Notes under the pieces: generated by a model | Told to the model about the DNA's origin: nothing | Database searches by the model: none | The model's input: only the letters and a program-made list of their open reading frames with translations | Made by a program: the position numbers and the translations under genes | Shown: positions 52,954 through 62,613 of the stretch, one piece after another | How positions within the stretch are numbered: the first letter of the stretch is position 1 | How the letters are laid out: every line of letters starts with the position of its first letter | Assembly (NCBI RefSeq): GCF_020217485.1 | Contig: NZ_JAEKMI010000002.1 | Location: 209,956 to 273,955 of the forward strand | From: Mycobacterium sp. WUMAC-067 | GTDB taxonomy: Bacteria; Actinomycetota; Actinomycetes; Mycobacteriales; Mycobacteriaceae | Direction: 5' to 3' | DNA: 64,000 bases

Positions 52954-55900
52954 GTGACGATCCACGAGCATGACCGGGTGTCCGCTGACCACGACGGGCA
53001 CGGCCCGCAGGGGGGCAAGCGCCCCGCCGGGGACACCCATGCTCTCGTCGACCGCCTGACGGCCGGTGAGCCCTACGCCGTGGCGTTCGGCGGCCAGGGC
53101 AGCGCCTGGCTGGAGAACCTCGAAGAGCTGGTGTCGTCTGCCGGCATCGAGTCGGATCTCGCAGCGCTGGTCGGTGAGGTGGAACTGCTCCTCGAACCGG
53201 TGGCGAAAGAGCTGGTCGTGGTGCGTCCCATCGGCTTCGAGCCGCTGACGTGGGTCCGCGCGCTGGCCGCTGAGGACCCGACCCCGTCGAACAAGCACCT
53301 GACCTCGGCCGCGGTATCGATCCCTGGCGTGCTGCTCACCCAGATCGCCGCCGTGCGCGCGCTGGCGCGGCAGGGCATGGATCTGAGCGCGACGCCACCG
53401 GTGGCCGTCGCCGGACATTCCCAGGGCGTGCTCGCCGTCGAGGCGCTCAAGGGCGGGGGCGCTCGCGACGTCGAGCTGCTGGCGATGGCCCAGCTGATCG
53501 GCGCGGCCGGGACGCTGGTGGCCCGCCGGCGCGGAATCTCCGTGTTGGGCGACCGGCCGCCGATGGTGTCGGTCACCAATGCAGACCCCGACCGCATCAG
53601 CCAGCTGCTCGACGAGTTCGCGCAGGACGTGCGGACCGTGCTGCCGCCCGTGCTGTCCATCCGCAACGGCCGCCGTTCGGTCGTCATCACCGGCACCCCG
53701 GAACAGCTGTCCCGCTTCGAGCTCTATTGCCAGCAGATCTCGGAGAAGGAAGAGGCCGACCGGAAGAACAAGCTGCGCGGCGGCGACGTCTTCTCGCCGG
53801 TGTTCGATCCGGTGCAAGTCGAGGTGGGCTTCCACACGCCCCGGCTGGCCGACGGCATCGACATCGTCGGCAACTGGGCCGAGAAGGTGGGCCTGGACGT
53901 AGACCTGGCCCGGGAACTGACCGAATCGATTCTGGTGCGTCCGGTCGACTGGGTGCAGGAGATCACCCGCGTCAACGATGCCGGCGCCCGGTGGATCCTC
54001 GACCTCGGCCCCGGCGACATCCTGACCCGGCTGACCGCGCCGGTGATCCGCGGCCTGGGCGTGGGCATCGTGCCCGCCGCGACCCGCGGCGGCCAGCGCA
54101 ACCTCTTTACCGTCGGCGCCGTCCCCGAGGTGGCGCGGGCCTGGTCGAGCTACGCCCCGACGCTGGTTCGCCTGCCCGACGGCAGGGTGAAGCTCTCGAC
54201 GAAGTTCACCCGCCTGACCGGGCGCTCGCCGATCCTGCTCGCGGGCATGACCCCGACCACGGTCGACGCAAAGATCGTGGCCGCCGCCGCCAACGCCGGG
54301 CACTGGGCAGAGCTGGCCGGTGGCGGTCAGGTCACCGAGGAGATCTTCGCCGACCGGGTCGAGGAGCTCTCCGGGCTGCTCGAAGACGGTCGCACCTACC
54401 AGTTCAACGCGCTGTTCCTGGACCCCTACCTGTGGAAGCTGCAGGTCGGCGGCAAGCGGCTGGTGCAAAAGGCGCGTCAGTCCGGCGCGGCCATCGACGG
54501 CCTGGTCATCAGCGCCGGCATCCCCGAGCTGGAGGAGGCCGTCGATCTGATCGAGGAGCTGAACGACGTCGGCATCAGCCACGTCGTCTTCAAGCCCGGC
54601 ACCGTCGAGCAGATCCGCTCGGTCATCCGCATCGCCACCGAGGTGTCCACCAAACCGGTGATCGCCCACATCGAGGGCGGCCGCGCCGGCGGCCACCACT
54701 CCTGGGAAGACCTCGACGACCTGCTGTTGGCGACCTACTCGGAATTGCGGTCGCGCTCCAACATCACCGTCTGCGTCGGTGGCGGCATCGGCACGCCCGA
54801 GCGGGCGGCCGACTACCTGTCGGGGCGCTGGGCGCAGGCCTACGGCTTCCCGCCGATGCCGATCGACGGCATCCTGGTCGGCACCGCGGCGATGGCCGCC
54901 AAGGAGGCCACCACCTCGCCGTCGGTCAAGCGGATGCTGGTGGAAACCCAGGGCACCGACCAGTGGATCGGCGCCGGGAAAGCCTCCGGCGGCATGGCGT
55001 CCAGCCGCAGCCAGCTCGGCGCGGACATTCACGAGATCGACAACAGCGCCTCGCGCTGCGGACGGCTGCTCGACGAGGTCGCCGGTGACGCCGAAGCCGT
55101 CGCCGAACGCCGCGACGAGATCATCGCGGCGATGGCCACCACCGCCAAGCCGTATTTCGGCGACGCCGGCGAGATGACCTACCTGCAGTGGCTGCGGCGC
55201 TACGTCGAGCTGGCCATCGGCGACGGCGACTCCACCGCCGACACCGCCTCACCGGGCAGCCCGTGGCTGGCCGACACGTGGCGCGACCGATTCCAGCAGA
55301 TGCTGCAGCGCGCCGAAGCGCGTTTGCACCCACAGGATTTCGGCCCCATCGAGACGCTCTACAACGACGAGAGTCTGCTGGAGAACCCCGAGGCGGCGAT
55401 CGATCTGCTGCTCGACCGCTACCCCGACGCCGAGACGGTCCAACTGCACCCCGCCGACGTTCCGTTCTTCGTCACCCTGTGCAAGACGCCGGGCAAGCCG
55501 GTCAACTTCGTGCCGGTCATCGACAAGGATGTGCGGCGCTGGTGGCGCAGTGATTCGCTGTGGCAGGCCCACGACGCCCGCTACGACGCCGACCAGGTGT
55601 GCATCATCCCGGGCACCGCGGCCGTCGCGGGGATCACCCGAATGGACGAACCCGTCGGTGAACTGCTGGACCGCTTCGAGCAGGCGGCCGTCGACGAGGC
55701 GCTCGCTGCCGGAATGGAGCCGACGGCCGTCACGTCGCGCCGGACCGGCCGCGCGGACGTGACCGGACCGCTGGCCGTGGTGCTGGACGCCCCCGACGTG
55801 CAGTGGGCCGGCCGCACCGCGATCAACCCGGTCCACCGGATCGCCGACCCCTCCGAATGGCTGGTGCACGGAGACTCTGAAGGACCCGAAAGCCGCCGCG

Positions 55901-58900
55901 CCACGCACTCGTCCACCGGGGCGCGCCTCACCGTCGACGACGACCGGGTCGTTCTCAGCGTCCCGGTGTCGGGGGTGTGGATCGAGATCCCATTCACCTT
56001 GCCCCCCAACACCGTTGACGGTGCGACGCCGGTGGTCTCCACCGACGATGCCGCCACGGCCATGCGTGCGGTGCTGGCGATCGCGGCCGGCGTCGACGGT
56101 CCCGAATTCATGCCGGCGGTCACCGACGGAACCGCCACCGTCACGGTGGACTGGGACCCCGAGCGCGTCGCCGACCACACCGGAGTCACGGCCACCTTCG
56201 GGGAACCGTTGGCCCCCAGCCTCTCCACCGTGCCCGACGCCCTCGTCGGCCCGTGCTGGCCCGCGGTCTTCTCCGCAATCGGTTCGGCGGTCACCGACAC
56301 CGGCATTCCGGTCGTGGAGGGCCTGCTGAGCCTGGTGCATCTCGACCACGCCGCGCACATGGTCGGCGCACTGCCGAAGACCCCGGCTCAATTGACCATC
56401 ACCGCAACGGCTTTGGCGGCCGCGGACACCGACATGGGACGTGTCGTGCCCGTGTCGGTCACCATCGCAGGCGCCGACGGTGAGGTGATCGCCACCCTCG
56501 ACGAGCGCTTCGCGATCCTCGGTCGCACCGGCGCGGCCGAACTGACCGACCCGGTGCGCGCCGGCGGCGCGGTGTCGGAAAACGCCACCGACACACCGCG
56601 TCGGCGCCGCCGCGACGTCACCATCACCGCGCCGGTCGACATGCGCCCGTTCGCGATGGTGTCCGGCGACCACAACCCCATCCACACCGACCGGGCCGCC
56701 GCCCTGCTGGCCGGCCTGGAATCGCCCATCGTGCACGGCATGTGGCTGTCGGCCGCCGCCCAGCACGCGGTGACCGCCACCGACGGCCAGGCCCGCCCAC
56801 CGGCGCGGCTGATCGGCTGGACCGCCCGCTTCCTGGGCATGGTGCGTCCGGGCGACGAGGTCTCCTTCCGCGTCGAGCGCGTCGGAATCGACCAGGGCGC
56901 AGAGGTTCTGGAAGTCGCCGCCCGCATCGGATCGGACCTGGTGATGTCGGCGACTGCGCGGCTGGCCGCCCCGCACACCGTCTACGCGTTCCCCGGCCAA
57001 GGCATTCAGCACAAGGGCATGGGCATGGACGTCCGGGCCCGGTCCAAGGCCGCCCGCAAGGTGTGGGACAAGGCGGACAAGTTCACCCGCGACACGCTGG
57101 GCTTCTCGGTGCTGCACGTGGTGCGCGACAACCCGACCAGCATCATCGCCAGCGGTGTGCCCTACAACCACCCCGAGGGCGTGCTCTACCTGACGCAGTT
57201 CACCCAGGTCGCGATGGCCACCGTGGCGGCGGCGCAGGTTGCCGAGATGCGTGAGCAGGGCGCCTTCGTCGAAGACGCGATCGCCTGCGGGCACTCCGTC
57301 GGCGAGTACACCGCGCTGGCCTGCGTGACGGGCATCTACGAGCTGGAAGCGTTGCTGGAGACGGTGTTTCACCGTGGATCGAAGATGCACGACATCGTGC
57401 CCCGCGACGAGCTGGGCCGGTCCAACTACCGGCTGGCGGCGATTCGGCCGTCGCAGATCGACCTGCCGGATGACGAGGTCCCGGGATTCGTCGCCGATAT
57501 TGCGGCGAAGACTGGCGAGTTTCTCGAGATCGTCAACTTCAACCTGCGCGGGTCGCAGTATGCGATCGCCGGCACCGTCCGTGGCCTCGAGGCGCTGGAA
57601 GCCGAGGTGGAGCGGCGTCGCGAGATCACCGGCGGCAAGCGCTCGTTCATCCTGGTGCCGGGCATCGACGTGCCGTTCCACTCGCGGGTGTTGCGGGTGG
57701 GGGTCGCGGAGTTCCGGCGCTCGCTCGACCGAGTCATGCCGCGGGACAAGGATCCCGACGTCATCATCGGGCGCTACATCCCCAACCTGGTGCCCCGCCC
57801 CTTCACCCTGGACCGCGACTTCATCCAGGAGATTCGCGACCTGGTGCCGGCCGAGCCGCTCGACCCGATCCTCGCCGACTACGACACCTGGCTCGCCGAG
57901 CGCCGCATCGAGATGGCGCGCATCGTCTTGATCGAGCTGCTGGCTTGGCAGTTCGCCAGCCCGGTGCGCTGGATCGAGACCCAGGACCTGCTGTTCACCG
58001 AGGAGGCCGCCGGCGGTCTGGGTGTGGAGCGGTTCGTCGAGATCGGCGTGAAGTCCGCGCCGACCGTCGCGGGGCTGGCCACCAACACCCTCAAGCTGCC
58101 CGAATATGCCCACAGCACAGTCGAAGTGCTCAACGCCGAGCGCGACGCGGCGGTGCTGTTCGCGACCGACACCGATCCCGAGCCGGAGCCCGAGGCCGAA
58201 GAGGTTGCGGTCGAAGCGTCGGAGGCATCCGCCTCGCAGGTGGAGGCCGCCCCGGCCGCCCCCGCACCGGCGGCCGCTCCGTCGGGTGCTCCACGCCCCG
58301 ACGACATCGGATTCGACGCCGCCGACGCGACATTGGCGTTGATCGCGCTGTCGGCCAAGATGCGCATCGACCAGATCGAGGAGCTGGATTCCATCGAATC
58401 CATCACCGATGGTGCCTCGTCGCGGCGCAACCAGCTTCTGGTGGACCTGGGTTCGGAGTTGAACCTGGGCGCCATCGACGGCGCCGCCGAAGCCGACCTG
58501 GCCGGGTTGCGCGCCCAGGTGACCAAGCTGGCGCGCACCTACAAGCCTTACGGCCCAGTGCTTTCCGACGCGATCAACGACCAGCTGCGCACGGTGCTGG
58601 GGCCGTCGGGCAAGCGGCCCGCCGCCATCGCCGAGCGGGTCAAGAAGACCTGGGAGCTGGGCGAGGGCTGGGCCAAGCACGTCACGGTCGAGGTCGCGCT
58701 GGGAACCCGCGAAGGCACCAGTGTTCGTGGCGGTGCCATGGGTCATCTCCATGAGGGTGCATTGGCCGACGCCGCCGCCGTCGACAAGGCCATCGATGCC
58801 GCGGTCGCTTCCGTCGCCGCGCGCCACGGCATCGCGGTGGCGCTGCCGTCGTCGGGTGGCGGTGGCGGCGGTGCGACCATCGACGCGGCCGCGCTGGGCG

Positions 58901-61900
58901 AATTCACCGACCAGATCACCGGCCGCAACGGCGTGCTGGCGTCGGCCGCCCGCTTGGTGCTGAACCAGCTGGGCCTCGACGACCCGGTCAGCGCGTCGCC
59001 GGCGGCCACCGATGCCGAGCTGATCGACCTGGTGACGGCCGAACTCGGCGCGGACTGGCCACGCCTGGTGGCGCCGGTGTTCGAGCCGAAGAAGGCCGTG
59101 CTGTTCGACGATCGGTGGGCCAGCGCCCGCGAGGACCTGGTCAAGCTGTGGCTGACCGACGAGGGCGACATCGACGCCCGATGGGTGGAGCTGTCCGAAA
59201 GGTTCGAGGGCGCAGGCCATGTCGTGGCCACCCAGGCCACCTGGTGGCAGGGCAAGGCCCTCTCCGCGGGCCGCCAGATCCACGCGTCGCTGTTCGGCCG
59301 GATCGCGGCCGGCGCCGAGAACCCGGATCCGGGCCCCTACGCCAACGAAGTCGCCGTGGTGACGGGCGCCTCCAAGGGCTCGATCGCGGCGTCGGTCGTC
59401 GGGCGTCTGCTCGACGGCGGCGCGACCGTCATCGCCACGACGTCGAAACTCGACGACGAGCGGCTGGCGTTCTACCGGGGCCTGTATCGCGACCACGCTC
59501 GTTACGGCGCGGCGCTGTGGGTGGTCGCGGCCAACATGGCGTCCTACTCCGACATCGACGCCCTGGTCGAGTGGGTCGGCACCGAGCAGACCGAAAGCCT
59601 TGGGCCGCAGTCGATTCACATCAAGGACGCACAGACCCCGACGCTGCTGTTCCCGTTCGCCGCACCGCGCGTCGTCGGCGATCTGTCGGAGGCCGGCTCC
59701 CGCTCCGAGATGGAGATGAAGGTCCTGCTGTGGGCGGTGCAGCGGTTGATCGGCGGGCTGTCGAAGATCGGCGCCGAGCGCGACATCGCGTCGCGGCTGC
59801 ACGTCGTGCTGCCCGGCTCACCCAACCGCGGAATGTTCGGCGGTGACGGCGCCTACGGCGAAGCCAAGTCGGCGCTGGACGCGTTGGTGAGCCGTTGGCA
59901 CGCCGAATCCTCGTGGGCGGCAAGGGTCAGCCTGGCGCACGCGCTGATCGGCTGGACCCGCGGCACCGGGCTGATGGGCCACAACGACGCCATCGTCGAC
60001 GCGGTCGAGGAGGCCGGTGTCACCACGTACTCGACCGACGAGATGGCGGCAATGCTGTTGGCCCTCTGCGACATCGAGTCGAAGGTGGCGGCCGCCAGCG
60101 CGCCGATCAAGGCGGACCTGACCGGCGGGCTGGGTGAGGCCAACCTCGACATGGCCGAGCTGGCAGCCAAGGCGCGCGAGCAGTCCGCCTCGGGTGAGGA
60201 CGACGCCCCCGAGGAGCTCGAGGCCGAGGGCAGCATTGCCGCGTTGCCGTGCCCGCCGCGCGGCTTCGACCCGGCGCCGGCACCCGAATGGGCGGACCTC
60301 GACGTCGACCTGAACGACCTGGTGGTGATCGTCGGCGGCGCGGAGCTCGGACCCTACGGTTCGTCGCGGACCCGCTTCGAGATGGAGGTGGCCGGCGAGC
60401 TGTCGGCGGCCGGTGTGCTCGAGTTGGCCTGGACCACCGGACTGGTCAAGTGGGAGGACGATCCCCAACCCGGTTGGTACGACACCGAATCCGGTGAGCT
60501 GGTTCCCGAATCGGAGATCGTGGAGCGTTACCACGACGCCGTCGTCGAACGGTGCGGTATCCGCGAATTCGTGGATGACGGTGCGATCGACCCCGACCAC
60601 GCCTCACCGCTTCTGGTCAGTGTGTTCCTCGACAAGGACTTCTCGTTCGTGGTGTCCAGCGAGGCCGACGCGCGCGCGTTCGTCGAGTTCGACCCCGAAC
60701 ACACCGTGGCCCGACCGGTACCGGACTCCAGCGACTGGGAGGTGATCCGCAAGGCGGGCACCGAGATCCGGGTCCCGCGGAAGACCAAGCTGTCCCGGAC
60801 CGTCGGTGCGCAGATCCCCACCGGGTTCGACCCGACGGTGTGGGGCATCACCCCGGACATGGCCAATTCCATTGACCGGGTGGCGCTGTGGAACATCGTC
60901 GCCACCGTGGACGCGTTCCTGTCCTCGGGCTTCACCCCGACCGAGCTGCTGCGCTGGGTGCACCCGAGCCTGGTGGCCTCCACGCAGGGCACCGGCATGG
61001 GCGGCATGACCTCGATGCAGACCATGTATCACGGCAACCTGCTGGGCCGGGCCAAGCCGAACGACATCCTGCAGGAGGTGCTGCCGAATGTTGTTGCGGC
61101 CCACGTCATGCAGTCCTACGTGGGTGGTTACGGCGCGATGGTGCACCCCGTCGCGGCCTGCGCGACGGTTGCGGTGTCGGTCGAGGAAGGCGTGGACAAG
61201 ATCCGGCTCGGCAAGGCCGAATTCGTGATCGCCGGCGGGTTCGACGACCTGACCCTGGAGGCCATCATCGGCTTCGGTGACATGGCGGCCACCGCCGACA
61301 CCGAGATGATGCGGGCCAAGGGCATCAGCGATTCGAAGTTCTCGCGCGCCAACGACCGGCGCCGCCTCGGGTTCCTGGAAGCCCAGGGCGGTGGCACCAT
61401 CCTGCTGGCCAACGGTGCGCTGGCGGCCAAGATGGGATTGCCGGTGCTGGCCGTCGTCGGCTACGCGCAGAGCTTCGCCGACGGTGTGCACACCTCGATC
61501 CCGGCCCCCGGGCTCGGAGGCCTCGGCGCCGGTCGCGGCGGCAAGGACTCGGTGCTGGCCCGCTCGCTGGCCAAGCTGGGCGTGGGAGCCGACGACATCG
61601 CGATCGTGTCCAAGCACGACACCTCGACTCTTGCCAACGACCCCAACGAGACCGAGCTGCACGAGCGGCTGGCCGACTCGATGGGCCGGTCGCCGGGCAA
61701 CCCGCTGTTCGTGGTGAGCCAGAAGACGCTCACCGGTCACAGCAAGGGTGGCGCGGCAGCGTTCCAGCTGATGGGCCTGTGCCAGATGCTGCGCGACGGC
61801 GTCATCCCGCCCAACCGCAGCCTGGATTGCGTCGACGACGAGCTGGCCACCGCCGGCCACTTCGTCTGGGTGCGTGAGCCTTTGGACCTGCGCGGCAAGT

Positions 61901-62211
61901 TCCCGCTCAAGGCCGGCCTGGTGACCAGCCTCGGCTTCGGGCACGTGTCGGGTCTGATCGCGCTGGTGCACCCGGAGGCGTTCATCGCCGCGCTGGACCC
62001 GTCCGATCGGGATGGCTACCGCGAGCGGGCCGCGCAGCGCATGCTGGCCGGTCAGCGACGGCTGGCTTCCGCGATCGCCGGTGGGCGCCCGATGTACGAG
62101 AAGCCGGCCGACCGACGGTTCAACCACGACGAGCCGGAGAAGCGTCAGGAAGCGGCGATGTTGCTCAACGCCGACGCCCGCCTGGGCGAAGACGACCTTT
62201 ACGTCGGCTAG
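52954..62211 (+). CDS. fas: Type I fatty acid synthase
   Basis: A 3,085-residue multifunctional FAS-I that makes acyl-CoA primers (C16-C18 and longer) in the cytosol. Visible order: acetyltransferase with GHSQG (Ser156); enoyl reductase from about 420 (LAGMTPTTVDAKIVAAAANAGHW); dehydratase MaoC-like (SGDHNPIHTDRA, His1244); malonyl/palmitoyl transferase GHSVGEYTALA (Ser1448). Next come an acidic/Ala-Pro linker near 1720-1775; ACP with the phosphopantetheine-site candidate Ser1822 (TDGASSRRNQLL); ketoreductase VTGASKG (about 2136-2142); and ketosynthase VHPVAACATVAV (Cys2736). Length is close to the M. tuberculosis enzyme. The start is GTG 52954. acpS, encoding its phosphopantetheinyl transferase, follows 9 bp downstream. 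Confidence 0.97.
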   Translation: MTIHEHDRVSADHDGHGPQGGKRPAGDTHALVDRLTAGEPYAVAFGGQGSAWLENLEELVSSAGIESDLAALVGEVELLLEPVAKELVVVRPIGFEPLTWVRALAAEDPTPSNKHLTSAAVSIPGVLLTQIAAVRALARQGMDLSATPPVAVAGHSQGVLAVEALKGGGARDVELLAMAQLIGAAGTLVARRRGISVLGDRPPMVSVTNADPDRISQLLDEFAQDVRTVLPPVLSIRNGRRSVVITGTPEQLSRFELYCQQISEKEEADRKNKLRGGDVFSPVFDPVQVEVGFHTPRLADGIDIVGNWAEKVGLDVDLARELTESILVRPVDWVQEITRVNDAGARWILDLGPGDILTRLTAPVIRGLGVGIVPAATRGGQRNLFTVGAVPEVARAWSSYAPTLVRLPDGRVKLSTKFTRLTGRSPILLAGMTPTTVDAKIVAAAANAGHWAELAGGGQVTEEIFADRVEELSGLLEDGRTYQFNALFLDPYLWKLQVGGKRLVQKARQSGAAIDGLVISAGIPELEEAVDLIEELNDVGISHVVFKPGTVEQIRSVIRIATEVSTKPVIAHIEGGRAGGHHSWEDLDDLLLATYSELRSRSNITVCVGGGIGTPERAADYLSGRWAQAYGFPPMPIDGILVGTAAMAAKEATTSPSVKRMLVETQGTDQWIGAGKASGGMASSRSQLGADIHEIDNSASRCGRLLDEVAGDAEAVAERRDEIIAAMATTAKPYFGDAGEMTYLQWLRRYVELAIGDGDSTADTASPGSPWLADTWRDRFQQMLQRAEARLHPQDFGPIETLYNDESLLENPEAAIDLLLDRYPDAETVQLHPADVPFFVTLCKTPGKPVNFVPVIDKDVRRWWRSDSLWQAHDARYDADQVCIIPGTAAVAGITRMDEPVGELLDRFEQAAVDEALAAGMEPTAVTSRRTGRADVTGPLAVVLDAPDVQWAGRTAINPVHRIADPSEWLVHGDSEGPESRRATHSSTGARLTVDDDRVVLSVPVSGVWIEIPFTLPPNTVDGATPVVSTDDAATAMRAVLAIAAGVDGPEFMPAVTDGTATVTVDWDPERVADHTGVTATFGEPLAPSLSTVPDALVGPCWPAVFSAIGSAVTDTGIPVVEGLLSLVHLDHAAHMVGALPKTPAQLTITATALAAADTDMGRVVPVSVTIAGADGEVIATLDERFAILGRTGAAELTDPVRAGGAVSENATDTPRRRRRDVTITAPVDMRPFAMVSGDHNPIHTDRAAALLAGLESPIVHGMWLSAAAQHAVTATDGQARPPARLIGWTARFLGMVRPGDEVSFRVERVGIDQGAEVLEVAARIGSDLVMSATARLAAPHTVYAFPGQGIQHKGMGMDVRARSKAARKVWDKADKFTRDTLGFSVLHVVRDNPTSIIASGVPYNHPEGVLYLTQFTQVAMATVAAAQVAEMREQGAFVEDAIACGHSVGEYTALACVTGIYELEALLETVFHRGSKMHDIVPRDELGRSNYRLAAIRPSQIDLPDDEVPGFVADIAAKTGEFLEIVNFNLRGSQYAIAGTVRGLEALEAEVERRREITGGKRSFILVPGIDVPFHSRVLRVGVAEFRRSLDRVMPRDKDPDVIIGRYIPNLVPRPFTLDRDFIQEIRDLVPAEPLDPILADYDTWLAERRIEMARIVLIELLAWQFASPVRWIETQDLLFTEEAAGGLGVERFVEIGVKSAPTVAGLATNTLKLPEYAHSTVEVLNAERDAAVLFATDTDPEPEPEAEEVAVEASEASASQVEAAPAAPAPAAAPSGAPRPDDIGFDAADATLALIALSAKMRIDQIEELDSIESITDGASSRRNQLLVDLGSELNLGAIDGAAEADLAGLRAQVTKLARTYKPYGPVLSDAINDQLRTVLGPSGKRPAAIAERVKKTWELGEGWAKHVTVEVALGTREGTSVRGGAMGHLHEGALADAAAVDKAIDAAVASVAARHGIAVALPSSGGGGGGATIDAAALGEFTDQITGRNGVLASAARLVLNQLGLDDPVSASPAATDAELIDLVTAELGADWPRLVAPVFEPKKAVLFDDRWASAREDLVKLWLTDEGDIDARWVELSERFEGAGHVVATQATWWQGKALSAGRQIHASLFGRIAAGAENPDPGPYANEVAVVTGASKGSIAASVVGRLLDGGATVIATTSKLDDERLAFYRGLYRDHARYGAALWVVAANMASYSDIDALVEWVGTEQTESLGPQSIHIKDAQTPTLLFPFAAPRVVGDLSEAGSRSEMEMKVLLWAVQRLIGGLSKIGAERDIASRLHVVLPGSPNRGMFGGDGAYGEAKSALDALVSRWHAESSWAARVSLAHALIGWTRGTGLMGHNDAIVDAVEEAGVTTYSTDEMAAMLLALCDIESKVAAASAPIKADLTGGLGEANLDMAELAAKAREQSASGEDDAPEELEAEGSIAALPCPPRGFDPAPAPEWADLDVDLNDLVVIVGGAELGPYGSSRTRFEMEVAGELSAAGVLELAWTTGLVKWEDDPQPGWYDTESGELVPESEIVERYHDAVVERCGIREFVDDGAIDPDHASPLLVSVFLDKDFSFVVSSEADARAFVEFDPEHTVARPVPDSSDWEVIRKAGTEIRVPRKTKLSRTVGAQIPTGFDPTVWGITPDMANSIDRVALWNIVATVDAFLSSGFTPTELLRWVHPSLVASTQGTGMGGMTSMQTMYHGNLLGRAKPNDILQEVLPNVVAAHVMQSYVGGYGAMVHPVAACATVAVSVEEGVDKIRLGKAEFVIAGGFDDLTLEAIIGFGDMAATADTEMMRAKGISDSKFSRANDRRRLGFLEAQGGGTILLANGALAAKMGLPVLAVVGYAQSFADGVHTSIPAPGLGGLGAGRGGKDSVLARSLAKLGVGADDIAIVSKHDTSTLANDPNETELHERLADSMGRSPGNPLFVVSQKTLTGHSKGGAAAFQLMGLCQMLRDGVIPPNRSLDCVDDELATAGHFVWVREPLDLRGKFPLKAGLVTSLGFGHVSGLIALVHPEAFIAALDPSDRDGYRERAAQRMLAGQRRLASAIAGGRPMYEKPADRRFNHDEPEKRQEAAMLLNADARLGEDDLYVG

Positions 62212-62220
62212 GGTCGGTGC

Positions 62221-62613
62221 GTGGCGATCGTCGGAGTAGGCATCGATCTCGTCTCCATTCCTGATTTCGCCGAGCAGGTCGACCAGCCGGGGACTGTCTT
62301 CGCCGAGACGTTCACCCCGGGTGAGCGCCGCGATGCCTCGGACAAGAGTTCGTCGGCGGCGCGTCACCTGGCGGCCCGCTGGGCCGCCAAGGAGGCGGTG
62401 ATCAAGGCTTGGTCGGGTTCTCGGTTCGCGCAGCGGCCCGTGCTGCCCGAGGACATCCACCGCGACATCGAGGTGGTCACCGACATGTGGGGGCGGCCCC
62501 GGGTGCGGTTGAGCGGTGACATCGCCAAACACCTGGCCGACGTGATCATTCACGTGTCGCTGACGCATGAGGCGGACACCGCCGCCGCGGTGGCGATCCT
62601 GGAGACTCCTTGA
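62221..62613 (+). CDS. acpS: Holo-[acyl-carrier-protein] synthase
   Basis: A 130-residue AcpS-type phosphopantetheinyl transferase that activates the ACP domain of FAS-I (and probably the FAS-II AcpM). It has the metal-binding GVGIDLVSIPDF near the N-terminus, the catalytic RHLAARWAAKEAVIKAW helix and the C-terminal HVSLTHEADTAAAVAI. The start is GTG 62221, 9 bp after the fas stop. Its TGA overlaps a possible TTG start of the next gene (62610) as TTGA. Context is identical to the M. tuberculosis fas-acpS pair. Confidence 0.95.
   Translation: MAIVGVGIDLVSIPDFAEQVDQPGTVFAETFTPGERRDASDKSSSAARHLAARWAAKEAVIKAWSGSRFAQRPVLPEDIHRDIEVVTDMWGRPRVRLSGDIAKHLADVIIHVSLTHEADTAAAVAILETP

Noticed and set aside
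52756..55032. A 758-codon minus-strand frame covering the fas 5' end
   Set aside because: Same composition artefact, opposite the transferase and reductase domains of FAS-I, with no family resemblance.
55249..59802. A 1,517-codon open frame on the minus strand inside fas
   Set aside because: It is antisense to well-recognised FAS-I domains, is rich in Gly, Arg, His and Asp as typical of the complementary frame in GC-rich coding DNA, and contains no recognisable domain.
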